Source: DAIOXA01 sp050949165 (GTDB lineage Bacteria; Bacillota; Proteinivoracia; UBA4975). From it: a stretch of 64,000 bases of DNA. The notes below the pieces were generated by a model, which was given only the letters and a program-made list of their open reading frames with translations, searched no databases and was not told the origin of the DNA. The stretch lies in NCBI GenBank assembly GCA_050949165.1, contig JBMNFF010000003.1, positions 186,001 to 250,000 on the forward strand, read 5' to 3'. The position numbers and the translations under genes are program-made. Shown here piece by piece: positions 1 to 7,343 of the stretch (position 1 is the first letter of the stretch; each line of letters opens with the position of its first letter).

Positions 1-1184
1 CCAATGACCAGCTTCTTGGCGATCCAGGAAGGATGTCCCTCATATTCGATGGTCAGCTGAGAAGTATCTGCGGGATCATAGACCACATTCACTTTACAGC
101 CAATGAAGGGCAAGCCTACTTCGTACTTTTCACCTTGGAAGCTTATGCAGCCGGACTTATCTACCTTCCGTTCCTCAAGATGGAGAAAGGCATTTGCTAT
201 TGTTTCTGGATCCAGGAATTTCAGTGCTTTCTTGCCGCTATGGTATGTGGCTTCCGGAGACAAATTATTAGCTAAGCTGCTGTGGGGCTTATGCTGGTAA
301 CACTCGTCAAGCCAGACCCAGAACAACTGGTTAAATTGGTCTAAGGTTTGGGGGTTCTCCAAGGCAGCTTCCTGGAGGAAGGAGTCTACCACCCTGTTAA
401 ACCGTTCAACTTTGCCAGTTGCTTCTGGGGAATAGGGCTTGGCAAAGAGTAGCCGGATTCCCATTTTGGCACAGGCTCGGTTCATCCACTTGGTCTTGTA
501 TTGGCTGCCGTTGTCAAAGAAGACAGCTTCTGGTATTCCATACTTCTGGATTGCCTTTCGGAAACAGTCCTCAATAATGACCTGGTCTAGGGTCGGGTAG
601 AACTCGCCATGGAGGATAAAGCGAGTAGCGTCATCCATGAAGGTGACCAAGTAGACTTGTTTTTTAGTGCCATCTTGCCCCACAGGTAAGTAGGGGCCAT
701 ACTTTATGTCCGAATGCCATAGCTTATTCCGGTACTTCTGCTGAAACCTCCTGCTGGCTACACCTGAGGATTCATACAGCTTCATGTGCCGGGTACTGTA
801 GCCCCGCTGGGATAGCCTGTCTTGGAGGGTGCTACGCTTAATCTGTCCTGGCGGGACTAGGCCTTCCCACTCCAATACCTGAATGATCTGGGCCACGCTA
901 CGGCTAGGCACCTCCCGGCGCAGCAGTATTGCCTGCTCCATAACATGTTCAGGGATGGTTTCTTGGGATTTTCGAGGCCTTCCCTTGGGTTTGAGCGCGT
1001 TAAAGCCCCCAGCCCTGTACTGAGCCAGGTACCGGCGCAAGGTGCGGTCAGAAATGCCTGTTTGAGTACAAATCTGGGTCTTCAATTGCTTCATCATGGC
1101 CGGGTCTAGCCCTTCTGCCAGCAGTGGCGCCAGAAGCTGCATACGTTCTTGTGCTATTGCCTCTGCTTTCTTCTGGTCTCTCAT
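1..1184 (-). CDS. DDE integrase-core transposase (partial, C-terminus cut by window edge)
   Basis: At least 394 codons are open from an ATG at 1184, preceded by GAGGAGG. The N-terminal third is helix-turn-helix-like (TGISDRTLRRYLAQYRAGG, then a KPKGRPRKS basic patch). The catalytic core follows: first Asp in LWHSDIKYGP (about residue 165), second Asp in VFFDNGSQYK (about 230) and Glu in SPEATGKVERFNR (about 265). The tail resembles the Mu-type C-terminal beta-barrel domain. It cuts and joins the IS ends. It starts 46 bp after the stop of the DUF6431-like ORF, so the two are probably co-transcribed. No stop or frameshift appears in the visible part, so the element may still be active. The family assignment is from motif order, not a search. 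Confidence 0.85.
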   Translation of the reverse strand, partial: MRDQKKAEAIAQERMQLLAPLLAEGLDPAMMKQLKTQICTQTGISDRTLRRYLAQYRAGGFNALKPKGRPRKSQETIPEHVMEQAILLRREVPSRSVAQIIQVLEWEGLVPPGQIKRSTLQDRLSQRGYSTRHMKLYESSGVASRRFQQKYRNKLWHSDIKYGPYLPVGQDGTKKQVYLVTFMDDATRFILHGEFYPTLDQVIIEDCFRKAIQKYGIPEAVFFDNGSQYKTKWMNRACAKMGIRLLFAKPYSPEATGKVERFNRVVDSFLQEAALENPQTLDQFNQLFWVWLDECYQHKPHSSLANNLSPEATYHSGKKALKFLDPETIANAFLHLEERKVDKSGCISFQGEKYEVGLPFIGCKVNVVYDPADTSQLTIEYEGHPSWIAKKLVI

Positions 1185-1229
1185 GTTAATTCCTCCTCAT
1201 TTCGGTCTTAACATGAGTCTACTGCTTGT

Positions 1230-1754
1230 CTACCCGGACAGTAATGCAGAACGGGTATGTACCCAATAATTAGCGTTTACCACCGGACGGACAGTTCTCG
1301 CTAGCCAACGAGGGGCGTTCCCTACTAGCTGCCAGATCCTTTGGAGCGGAGACTGAGGGAGGTTGGATTCGCCTCCCGCAGACTGAAGACAATAACGGAT
1401 TGCAATGGACACCAGGGCACTGGCCAGGTAATTGGCAACCTCCAGAAACCAATGCTTCCAGCGGGTAATTGTAGACTCATCTGCTGCAACGGTAAGTTCA
1501 CTTTCGCCGCTGACCACTGCTTCAATGCTTTCACTACCGTACCGCTTGTAAGGGGTGAGGATGTCTGGAAGCTCATGGTGAACTTTAGTGCAGTGAGAAC
1601 ATTGAAGCCTGCGGATTACCAACACTACTTTCTCACCAATACCGTTTATGTACTTGCGTTCCCTGCTGCCAATGACTTTCAAGCTACCACCACAGCAGGG
1701 GCAGGGGTTCTGCTCTCCGCTCCGAACAAAAAACACCCGTGTTAGGGTTTTCAA
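1230..1754 (-). CDS. DUF6431-like zinc-ribbon protein of the IS
   Basis: 174 codons from a TTG start. The N-terminus has a zinc-ribbon pattern (CPCCGG near residue 18 and CSHC near residue 53) followed by a basic helical region, as in DUF6431 proteins that accompany IS transposases. Probably a DNA-binding accessory or regulatory factor of the element; its exact role is not established. The TTG start has only a weak ribosome binding site, and a large hairpin sits in the leader, so translation may be held low. The start could also be the GTG seven codons downstream. Confidence 0.6.
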   Translation of the reverse strand: MKTLTRVFFVRSGEQNPCPCCGGSLKVIGSRERKYINGIGEKVVLVIRRLQCSHCTKVHHELPDILTPYKRYGSESIEAVVSGESELTVAADESTITRWKHWFLEVANYLASALVSIAIRYCLQSAGGESNLPQSPLQRIWQLVGNAPRWLARTVRPVVNANYWVHTRSALLSG

Positions 1755-1770
1755 CCAGCTCGTAACTTGA

Positions 1771-1874
1771 TATAATGACCATGGTTTTGAGTTGGGACGC
1801 CTTGGTGCTACTTGTGGTGTAGCACGCTAACGGGGCGTCCTTTCCTTTCCTTTCTTTAGATACGGTCATTATAT
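1771..1874. repeat. Nested inverted repeats in the IS leader
   Basis: Outer arms TATAATGACC (1771-1780) and GGTCATTATA (1865-1874) enclose a second dyad: GGACGCC at 1795-1801 with GGCGTCC at 1834-1840, and GTGCTAC at 1805-1811 with GTAGCAC at 1819-1825. The inner hairpin would form in the transcript between the IS promoter and its first ORF. It could limit read-in or translation of the transposase genes, or mark the IS end or a palindromic target. Confidence 0.6.
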
Positions 1875-1896
1875 ATGGCAATCCGTGGACAGGCAA
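1868..1896 (-). promoter_or_regulatory. Sigma-A-type promoter of the IS
   Basis: Minus strand: TTGCCT (1891-1896), 17-bp spacer, perfect TATAAT (1868-1873). It faces the DUF6431-like ORF and would start RNA near 1861, giving a leader of about 105 nt that contains the inner hairpin. Confidence 0.6.
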
Positions 1897-1989
1897 TACC
1901 GTCAGCATAGGGACTATATGGTTTAGCTAAAACAGTTTATGCCAGATTAGAGACAGCTTTACCTTAGTTGCAACGAAAGTATTCCAAGG

Positions 1990-2050
1990 AGGAAAAATAT
2001 TGCCTCGTTAGAACTAAAATAAAACTAACATTTGAAAGGCAATATTTCCT
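1990..2050. repeat. Inverted repeat in the gap before the C39 gene
   Basis: GGAAAAATATTGCC (1991-2004) and GGCAATATTTCC (2038-2049) form a long stem with a small bulge. The stretch 1897-2109 otherwise holds no convincing gene; short ORFs here lack a good start and codon character. The hairpin may be a terminator, an attenuator or remains of a mobile end. Confidence 0.4.
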
Positions 2051-2109
2051 GGCAAGTAACTTCTTTAAGAGAGGGAACTTATTTACCATATTTAGAGAGG
2101 AGATTCGCT

Positions 2110-2295
2110 TTGAGGAAGTTCTTTGGGGTCATCGCTGTGACACTTATACTGCTATCCTTGTTTTCATCATCTTCTGTCATGGCTGCAGAACAATGCAGCA
2201 ACTGTAAAAAATATAACACGCGTGAAACCTACGATGAACTAAATTACGGTGTAACTGAATATTTCTGTTATAGGCATGTTATAATGCTCCCATAG
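2110..2295 (+). pseudogene. 5' fragment of a secreted C39-type peptidase gene, cut by the IS3 element
   Basis: From a TTG start at 2110 with AGAGGAG upstream, the frame encodes a signal peptide (basic LRKFF, hydrophobic core VIAVTLILLSLF, cleavage near SVMAAE) and a short mature segment with a CSNC pair. It reaches TAG at 2293-2295, where the IS3-family element begins. The 3' part of the same gene probably resumes after the element (about 3544-4198). The combination, signal peptide then peptidase domain, fits one exported cysteine peptidase precursor. Any product from this half would be a short useless secreted peptide. Confidence 0.6.
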
Positions 2296-2335
2296 GGTGA
2301 GACACGAAATTTCAAAAGTAAGTTATACTAGAGAC

Positions 2336-2659
2336 ATGAAAAAGCGAAATCAGTATTCAGCAGAGTTCAAATGCAAGGTAGTTTTGGAGGTGCTCCAAGA
2401 GGCCTCTACAATTAGCGAGATTGGGGCTAAGTATGGCATAAGCCCTGTAGTCATCGGACGCTGGAAAAATGAGTTCCTAGAACGAGCTCCAGGAGTGTTT
2501 AAGAAAGGACCCTCCGCAGCCGAAAAGGAGCTAATAGAAAAGGAGAATATGGTAGCCCAGCTTGAGCGTAAGGTCGGTCAACTCACCTATGAGGTTGACT
2601 GGCTGAAAAAAAAATCTGAGGAAATCATCGGACCCAGCTGGAAGAAAAAGTCTCGTTGA
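2336..2659 (+). CDS. IS3-family OrfA (helix-turn-helix, leucine-zipper subunit)
   Basis: 107 codons from ATG 2336 (a GTG at 2297 is a possible longer start). MKKRNQYSAEFKCKVVLEVL opens the IS3-type HTH_Tnp_1 domain; AKYGISPVVIGRWKNEFLE is the recognition part. A heptad-rich C-terminus (KENMVAQLERKVGQLTYEV) serves as the zipper for multimerisation with OrfAB. It binds the IS ends and, alone, usually represses transposition. It overlaps orfB in the -1 frame; the run of nine A at 2606-2614 sits in the overlap. Confidence 0.85.
   Translation: MKKRNQYSAEFKCKVVLEVLQEASTISEIGAKYGISPVVIGRWKNEFLERAPGVFKKGPSAAEKELIEKENMVAQLERKVGQLTYEVDWLKKKSEEIIGPSWKKKSR
2606..2614 (+). other. Probable programmed -1 frameshift site between orfA and orfB
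   Basis: Nine consecutive A residues, read AAA-AAA-AAA in the orfA frame. Slippage by -1 continues into the orfB frame, which is open from here to 3473. This is the standard way IS3-family elements make the OrfAB transposase. Confidence 0.75.
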
Positions 2660-3473
2660 TACCGACTTCCCTATTACCATCAAGCGCCAGGCAGAGCTCC
2701 TAGGGATTAACCGTACCAGCTTTTATCGCCAGGCTCGCCCTAAAACCATTAGTGCTGAGGATTTGCATATAATGCGAAGGATCGACGAGCTCCATACTGC
2801 CTATCCTACATGGGGGTATCGCACTATCACGAGGATTCTGAGGAGGGATGACCACCTAAAGATTAACCGCAAAAAGGTGCGCCGGATGATGCGCGCCATG
2901 GGTATCTACACCATTTTTCCTAAGCCAAATCTGAGCAAGCGGTACCACGCCCAATATGTTCAGCCATATCTTCTAAGAAACCTGGACATCAACCGTGCAG
3001 ACCAGGTGTGGGGGGTAGATATCACCTATGTCCCCATTAAAAATGGCTTTATGTACTTATTTGTGATAATCGACTGGTATAGCCGGTGCATAGTAGATTT
3101 CGAGCTATCCAGCACCTTGGAGAAGAGCTTTGTCATGACCTGCTTAAAACGCGCCTTTAGGACCAGGCGGCCAGAGATAATGAACAGTGATCAGGGGTCA
3201 CATTTCACCAACCCAGACTATCTGAGCCTGCTCGAGGCAAACGGGATTAAAATCTCGATGGATGGAAAGGGACAAGCCCTAGACAACGTAAGGACAGAAA
3301 GGGTGTTCCGGACAATCAAATATGATTGCGTTTACATCAATGAATTTAATAGCCCCAGAGAGCTCAGGATCGCCCTCAACGATTACATACACACATACAA
3401 CACCTACCGGCCCCATTCATCGATTAATGGTTTTTGCCCCGCGGAAGTTTACAATGGCAGCATGGCTGCCTGA
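2610..3473 (+). CDS. IS3-family OrfB transposase (DDE integrase core)
   Basis: About 287 codons expressed as an OrfAB fusion after -1 frameshifting. An HTH_21-like region (INRTSFYRQA, then YPTWGYRTITRILRR) precedes the rve core: Asp in VWGVDITYVP, second Asp in MNSDQGSHF, Glu in DNVRTERVFRTIKY, with the expected DD35E spacing. It ends RPHSSINGFCPAEVY, the usual C-terminal signature. An ATG at 2772 exists, but starting there would remove part of the HTH. The frame has no stop codons, so the element looks intact and recently inserted. Confidence 0.9.
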   Translation, partial: KNLRKSSDPAGRKSLVDTDFPITIKRQAELLGINRTSFYRQARPKTISAEDLHIMRRIDELHTAYPTWGYRTITRILRRDDHLKINRKKVRRMMRAMGIYTIFPKPNLSKRYHAQYVQPYLLRNLDINRADQVWGVDITYVPIKNGFMYLFVIIDWYSRCIVDFELSSTLEKSFVMTCLKRAFRTRRPEIMNSDQGSHFTNPDYLSLLEANGIKISMDGKGQALDNVRTERVFRTIKYDCVYINEFNSPRELRIALNDYIHTYNTYRPHSSINGFCPAEVYNGSMAA

Positions 3474-3528
3474 AAATTCAAATGTAGAAAGGAGGACAAC
3501 TTACAAAATAAATTTTGTGTCTTGACAA

Positions 3529-4198
3529 CGGGGAGCATTATAATATTTCTGTGGAGGAAGAGGATACCAGCAAGAATGCCCAAACTTTTAAAAAGTATTA
3601 TCTCGATGGATTGAGAAAAAACGGAACCCCGATAGTACTAGAAACAAACGAATTGGATGATCTTGCGCTAGCTTATGTACCTGAGGTGCTCGAATATATA
3701 GCTCTGCCTGTCCCCCTATATCGACAAGATGGTCAATCTTGGAGCAATGACCCTATGCTTACAGAAGGTTATACCATTGGTGAGTCTGGTTGCGCGTTGA
3801 CAAGTTTTACAATGATTGCTAACTATTATGGTTCCAATGATCACCCGGGAGAGGTAAATCAGACTCTTGATAAAAAGGCATGTCCAATAAACTGGATTGT
3901 AGCTGGGGATAAGTATGGCCTAACATATGGAGGCTCTACGCCAGTAAGTAACAGGACAACCGCGGAGACCATTGTTTTGGGGGCACTTCGAAACAGAACA
4001 CCGTGTATTCTTTTTTTCAAAAAGGGCTCCACACCTCACTTTGTCGTAGCAACAGGTTATGTCAGATATAAAGAACTGGATGGGTCAATACATGAAAAAT
4101 TTTATATTAATGATCCTTCCACCAACATTAATTATGACTGTATCAGCGATTTCTATGCTAAAGGTTGGGTAATGATTAATATTCGAGTATATGAATAA
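3529..4198 (+). pseudogene. 3' part of a C39-type (papain-like) cysteine peptidase gene
   Basis: Open to TAA at 4198, encoding a Peptidase_C39_2-like domain. The catalytic Cys is in GESGCALTSFTMIANYYG, the His in TPHFVVATGY and the third residue in FYINDPST. The region before it (YYLDGLRKNGTPIVLETNE) is a propeptide-like stretch. Such exported peptidases act outside the membrane and in related genes are made with a signal peptide, here left on the far side of the IS. No good start and RBS are visible after the IS, so secretion, and probably expression, is lost. Composition is clearly AT-richer than the rest of the window. Confidence 0.65.
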
Positions 4199-4234
4199 GT
4201 ACTTACCTGACATATCTTTTTTCTGACATACTTG

Positions 4235-4279
4235 AGCGGCGTAACTCTTAACCTAAATTAATTTGTTGCGCCGCTTTCT
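4235..4279 (+). terminator. Probable terminator after the C39 gene
   Basis: AGCGGCG (4235-4241) pairs with CGCCGCT (4269-4275), extended by TAAC/GTTG, followed by a short T-rich run. The loop is long and the U-tract weak. Confidence 0.45.
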
Positions 4280-4297
4280 AATTTATATTTGGATAAA

Positions 4298-4327
4298 TTT
4301 TCACTTATAGTATGACAATGTTATAAT
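4298..4327 (+). promoter_or_regulatory. Candidate promoter of the duplicated lipoprotein gene
   Basis: TTTTCA (4298-4303), 18-bp spacer and perfect TATAAT (4322-4327), 38 bp before the ATG at 4365. The -35 is poor, so only the -10 is convincing. Confidence 0.4.
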
Positions 4328-4364
4328 ATAAATTAGTAGGAAGATTGCGTAAGGAGGCACAGGT

Positions 4365-5546
4365 ATGCAGAAATTAACTATTATCGCCATTTGTTTACTG
4401 ATATTGTTTGTCCCCGGATGTATTATTGAGTCTAATAATGATAGTGAAAATGGTTCAAATAATGGAGACCAGACTAATGAGGGAGAAGAAATTCCTGAAG
4501 ACGAAGACCCCTCAACTGAAAAAATATTAGAATGTCTCAACTTAGAAGACTTGGGAGTCAAAGTAGATATTGATAAGTTGCAGTCCTTTATTGATCCCAA
4601 CAGAAATGTACCCTATCCGTCAGACTATATGGTTAGTACCAACTCTGAAATTCCTAATACCAGTATATTAAGTTTTGAGTACTGTATTGAACGTCTCTCT
4701 CTAGAGTATATGGATGCATTATACCTAACAGGTACTTTTAAACCATCAGATCCTGAACCTGAATACTCAATTAAAATTGGTGCTGACATCAATTGCTCAT
4801 TAGTTGATTTAAAAGAATTTACAGTTTACGAGGATGAAAAAATACTTATTTTTGATGTAACAGACCTTATAGGAGTTGAAAAGTTTGCAGATAAAATAGC
4901 TAGTTTACCTACTACTCATGGTACATTTGAGTGGATGCTTGATGTATATAACTATTTAAGAACCTACAAAGATTTTTCAGTTATATACTTTGATAATGAA
5001 AACGGTTCACATAATGGAGACCAGGTTAATGAGGGAGGAGAAATTCCTGGAGAAGATAACCCCTCACCTGAAAAGATATTAGAATGTCTCAACTTAGAAG
5101 ACTTGGGAGTCAAAGTAGATATTGATAAGTTGCAGTCCTTTATTGATCCCAACAGAAATGTACCCTATCCGTCAGACTATATGGTTAGTACCAACTCTGA
5201 AATTCCTAATACCAGTATATTAAGTTTTGAGTACTGTATTGAACGTCTCTCTCTAGAGTATATGGATGCATTATACCTAACAGGTACTTTTAAACCATCA
5301 GATCCTGAACCTGAATACTCAATTAAAATTGGTGCTGACATCAATTGCTCATTAGTTGATTTAAAAGAATTTACAGTTTACGAGGATGAAAAAATACTAA
5401 TTTTTGATGTAACAGACCTTATAGGAGTTGAAAAGTTTGCAGATAAAATAGCTAGTTTACCTACTACTCATGGCACTTTTGAGTGGATGCTTGATGTATA
5501 TAACTATTTAAGAACTTACAAGGATTTTTCAATCATTTACAAGTAA
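4365..5546 (+). CDS. Lipoprotein with two near-identical 184-residue repeats, function unknown
   Basis: 393 residues. AAGGAGG lies 8 bases before the ATG. The signal peptide ends in a lipobox (FVPGC, Cys at about 19). The mature part is a short acidic Asn/Glu linker followed by two copies of one domain, each starting near EKILECLNLEDLGVKVD and ending near NYLRTYKDFS. Each copy has three Cys (ECLNL, FEYCIE, DINCSL). The copies differ by only a few residues in the linker and C-terminus, so the duplication is recent or gene-converted. I recognise no family. It is probably anchored to the outer face of the membrane. The gene is AT-rich and stands alone between terminators in the accessory patch, suggesting acquired DNA. 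Confidence 0.8.
   Translation: MQKLTIIAICLLILFVPGCIIESNNDSENGSNNGDQTNEGEEIPEDEDPSTEKILECLNLEDLGVKVDIDKLQSFIDPNRNVPYPSDYMVSTNSEIPNTSILSFEYCIERLSLEYMDALYLTGTFKPSDPEPEYSIKIGADINCSLVDLKEFTVYEDEKILIFDVTDLIGVEKFADKIASLPTTHGTFEWMLDVYNYLRTYKDFSVIYFDNENGSHNGDQVNEGGEIPGEDNPSPEKILECLNLEDLGVKVDIDKLQSFIDPNRNVPYPSDYMVSTNSEIPNTSILSFEYCIERLSLEYMDALYLTGTFKPSDPEPEYSIKIGADINCSLVDLKEFTVYEDEKILIFDVTDLIGVEKFADKIASLPTTHGTFEWMLDVYNYLRTYKDFSIIYK
4440..5543 (+). repeat. 552-bp in-frame tandem duplication
   Basis: Unit 1 is 4440-4991 and unit 2 is 4992-5543, an exact period of 552 bp (184 codons). Most of the two units is identical at DNA level including third positions; the differences cluster in the linker and in a few scattered bases such as the CATGGTACATTT versus CATGGCACTTTT segments. 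Confidence 0.9.
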
Positions 5547-5561
5547 ATTGATATAAAGGCA

Positions 5562-5606
5562 AACCCGTTATTAAAACGCTGTAAGGGCAAATAATCGGGT
5601 TGTTTG
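5562..5606 (+). terminator. Probable terminator of the lipoprotein gene
   Basis: AACCCG (5562-5567) with CGGGTT (5596-5601), lengthened by TTATT/AATAAT, then TGTTTGG. A modest stem with a long loop. Confidence 0.4.
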
Positions 5607-5692
5607 GACGGTAATAAGGGTGACTCCCAATTTATTCTTTCAACGTCCTCCTGGAGGTCTTCCGGGGTGGCCTGGACATAAAACAACATAAA

Positions 5693-5731
5693 AAAAGAGC
5701 TAACTGACATTCAAAATCAGTTAGCTCTTTT
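5693..5731. terminator. Strong bidirectional terminator
   Basis: A 15-bp perfect stem, AAAAGAGCTAACTGA (5693-5707) with TCAGTTAGCTCTTTT (5717-5731), 9-nt loop and A/T tracts on both sides. It separates the plus-strand lipoprotein gene from the minus-strand GMP-synthase-like gene and can serve both. The rest of 5547-5826 shows no gene. Confidence 0.85.
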
Positions 5732-5826
5732 CATATGAATAATGCAATTAGTGTTGCCAATACGTTGCCACCGCTAAAATTAACCGGTTAATCTAGCATT
5801 TATGCGGCTTCCATGGATTGAACAAA

Positions 5827-7164
5827 TCATTCCCATTCGATGGTTCCCGGAGGTTTGGCGGTGATGTCATAGACCACCCGGTTGACATGGTCCACTTCCT
5901 TGATGATGCGGGTGGAGATGCGCTCCAGGACCGCCCAGGGCAGCCTGGCCCAGTCGGCGGTCATGGCGTCGGTGCTGGCGACGGCCCTGATGGCCACCAA
6001 TTCTTTATAGGTGCGCTGCCCTCCGGCAACGCCGACGCTCTGCACACCAGGCAGGACGGCGAAGTACTGCCAGAGCTCCCGATGCAAGCCTGCGGCGGCG
6101 ATTTCCTCCCGCACTATGGCATCGGCCTCCCTGAGGATGTGGAGGCGCTCCTCTGTCACTTCCCCCACCGCCCGGACGGCCAAACCGGGCCCGGGGAAGG
6201 GCTGGCGCCAGATTATCGAATCGGGCAGACCCAGGAGGGCGCCCACCTCCCTTACCTCATCCTTAAAGAGATCCCGCAGCGGCTCGCACAACTCAAATTC
6301 CAGATCTTCCGGGAGCCCCCCGACATTGTGGTGGCTCTTTATCGTGCCGCTCTCCAGGACATCGGGGTAGACGGTGCCCTGAACCAGGAATTTGGCAGCC
6401 CCCAATTCCCGGGCCGCGGCCTCGAACTCCCGGATAAACTGGTCCCCTATGGCCTTGCGCTTGGCCTCGGGGTCAGTTACTCCCTTTAGACGCTCCAGGA
6501 ACCTTTGTTGGGCATCAATTTTGATAACTTTTATCCCCTTGCCGGAAAAGGCAGTCATTACCTCCTCCGCCTCGTCTTTGCGGAGCAGGCCATGGTCAAC
6601 GAAGAAGCAGGTGAGCTGTTCGCCCACTGCCCTGTGGACCAGGGCGGCGGCTACAGCCGAATCCACGCCGCCGCTGAGGCCGCAGATTACCTTTTCCTGG
6701 CCGACCTGCCTCTGCACAGCTGCAATGGTTTCTTCAATGTAATCTGCCATGGTCCAGTTGGGTTCAAGGCCGCAGACATTAAAGAGAAAGTTGGCCAGCA
6801 GTTCCTCGTCCCCCGGATAGTGCTGAATCCCATACAGCTTCCTGTCCGTATTGCCAATGGCCGCCACCGAGGAGCAGCCCAGCTTTTCTGGCGGCCTTAC
6901 TCGGCTCCCCGCCCATTGGACCAAAAGGTCCATCCCCTCGCCAATGCCCAGCAACGGCCATCCCTGATTCAGCAACTCAGGAGACAAATTGTGGGTGTCC
7001 GAGCCATCAGCCAGGATAAGGGCCAAAGGGTTGCGGGCCTGGATTTCCTGAAGAGAAACAGTGCCGGGCAGGATTACCGACCAAAGCTTCAGTTGCCGGA
7101 TCTTCCGGGCGATGAGGCGGCTATACTGCCCGCCGAAGTCTATGATAATTACAGGCCTCTTCAT
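5827..7164 (-). CDS. guaA: GMP synthase-like protein with a degenerate, shortened glutaminase domain
   Basis: 445 residues; usual GuaA is about 510. ATG 7164 follows GAGGTGG (a GTG at 7173 lies inside that site). Residues about 5-130 match the class I glutaminase start (IIIDFGGQYSRLIARKIR), but the nucleophile motif GICYGM reads GIGEGMDLL, so the Cys is gone. About 55 residues between it and the His segment (YGIQHYPGDEE) are missing, and the His-Glu pair is altered. The ATP-pyrophosphatase half is intact: P-loop GLSGGVDSAV, then LVQGTVYPDV, IKSHHNVGGLP, PFPGPGLAVR and C-terminal KPPGTIEWE. Inference: it converts XMP to GMP with free ammonia, or uses a separate glutaminase subunit. No partner subunit lies nearby. 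Confidence 0.85.
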   Translation of the reverse strand: MKRPVIIIDFGGQYSRLIARKIRQLKLWSVILPGTVSLQEIQARNPLALILADGSDTHNLSPELLNQGWPLLGIGEGMDLLVQWAGSRVRPPEKLGCSSVAAIGNTDRKLYGIQHYPGDEELLANFLFNVCGLEPNWTMADYIEETIAAVQRQVGQEKVICGLSGGVDSAVAAALVHRAVGEQLTCFFVDHGLLRKDEAEEVMTAFSGKGIKVIKIDAQQRFLERLKGVTDPEAKRKAIGDQFIREFEAAARELGAAKFLVQGTVYPDVLESGTIKSHHNVGGLPEDLEFELCEPLRDLFKDEVREVGALLGLPDSIIWRQPFPGPGLAVRAVGEVTEERLHILREADAIVREEIAAAGLHRELWQYFAVLPGVQSVGVAGGQRTYKELVAIRAVASTDAMTADWARLPWAVLERISTRIIKEVDHVNRVVYDITAKPPGTIEWE

Positions 7165-7209
7165 TTGTTCCACCTCGCTCAGTATGAGTCCGCTTGCTTC
7201 TACCTGACA

Positions 7210-7238
7210 ATGATAACCCCAACAGGGGCAGATGGCAA
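7210..7238 (-). promoter_or_regulatory. Promoter of the GMP-synthase-like gene
   Basis: Minus strand TTGCCA (7233-7238), 17-bp spacer, TATCAT (7210-7215), about 45 bp before the start. The spacer contains a small dyad CCCC-TGTT-GGGG. Confidence 0.5.
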
Positions 7239-7303
7239 ATACAAAACTATGAATTCCTGAGGCTTAGCTTATTTTCCCCCTTGGTGGGAGCCGCTAATCG
7301 GAG

Positions 7304-7337
7304 GGGAATAAAATCCGACCCTGTACCGGGTCGGATT
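7304..7337 (-). terminator. Terminator of the beta-propeller lipoprotein pair
   Basis: Stem AATCCGACCC / GGGTCGGATT (7312-7321 and 7328-7337). On the minus strand it is followed by TTTTATTCC, just after the stop at 7344. Confidence 0.85.
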
Positions 7338-7343
7338 GCCATC

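Larger units (their letters stand above)
1..1896 (-). mobile_element. Two-gene insertion sequence, left end outside window
   Basis: Minus-strand element made of a DUF6431-like ORF followed by a DDE transposase, with a promoter and a hairpin leader upstream of the first ORF. The transposase runs off position 1, so only one end lies in the window. I could not define the terminal inverted repeat; the right boundary is placed just past the promoter by inference. The pairing of a short zinc-ribbon ORF with an integrase-core transposase is typical of Firmicutes IS elements of the IS481/ISNCY type. Confidence 0.7.
2279..3543 (+). mobile_element. IS3-family (IS150-like) element inside the C39 peptidase gene
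   Basis: Contains overlapping orfA and orfB with a 9-A slippery run. Terminal inverted repeats can be seen: TTATAATGCTCCC (2279-2291) against GGGAGCATTATAA (3531-3543), perfect over 13 bp. After an unmatched 8-bp spacer on both sides come AGACACGAAATTT (2300-2312) against AAATTTTGTGTCT (3510-3522), 12 of 13 matching. The equal spacing suggests one long, partly diverged terminal repeat. Whether the outer 13 bp belong to the IS or to the target is unresolved. No clean 3-4 bp target duplication is visible. AATATTTCTGT occurs at 2258-2268 and again at 3542-3552. Confidence 0.85.

Noticed and set aside
1968..2207. 79-codon plus-strand ORF before the C39 gene
   Set aside because: Crosses the hairpin at 1990-2050 and overlaps the better signal-peptide frame; no family features.
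2258..3552. AATATTTCTGT direct repeats as the IS3 target duplication
   Set aside because: 11 bp is too long for this family, the repeats are not equally placed relative to the inverted repeats, and joining the gene across them is out of frame.
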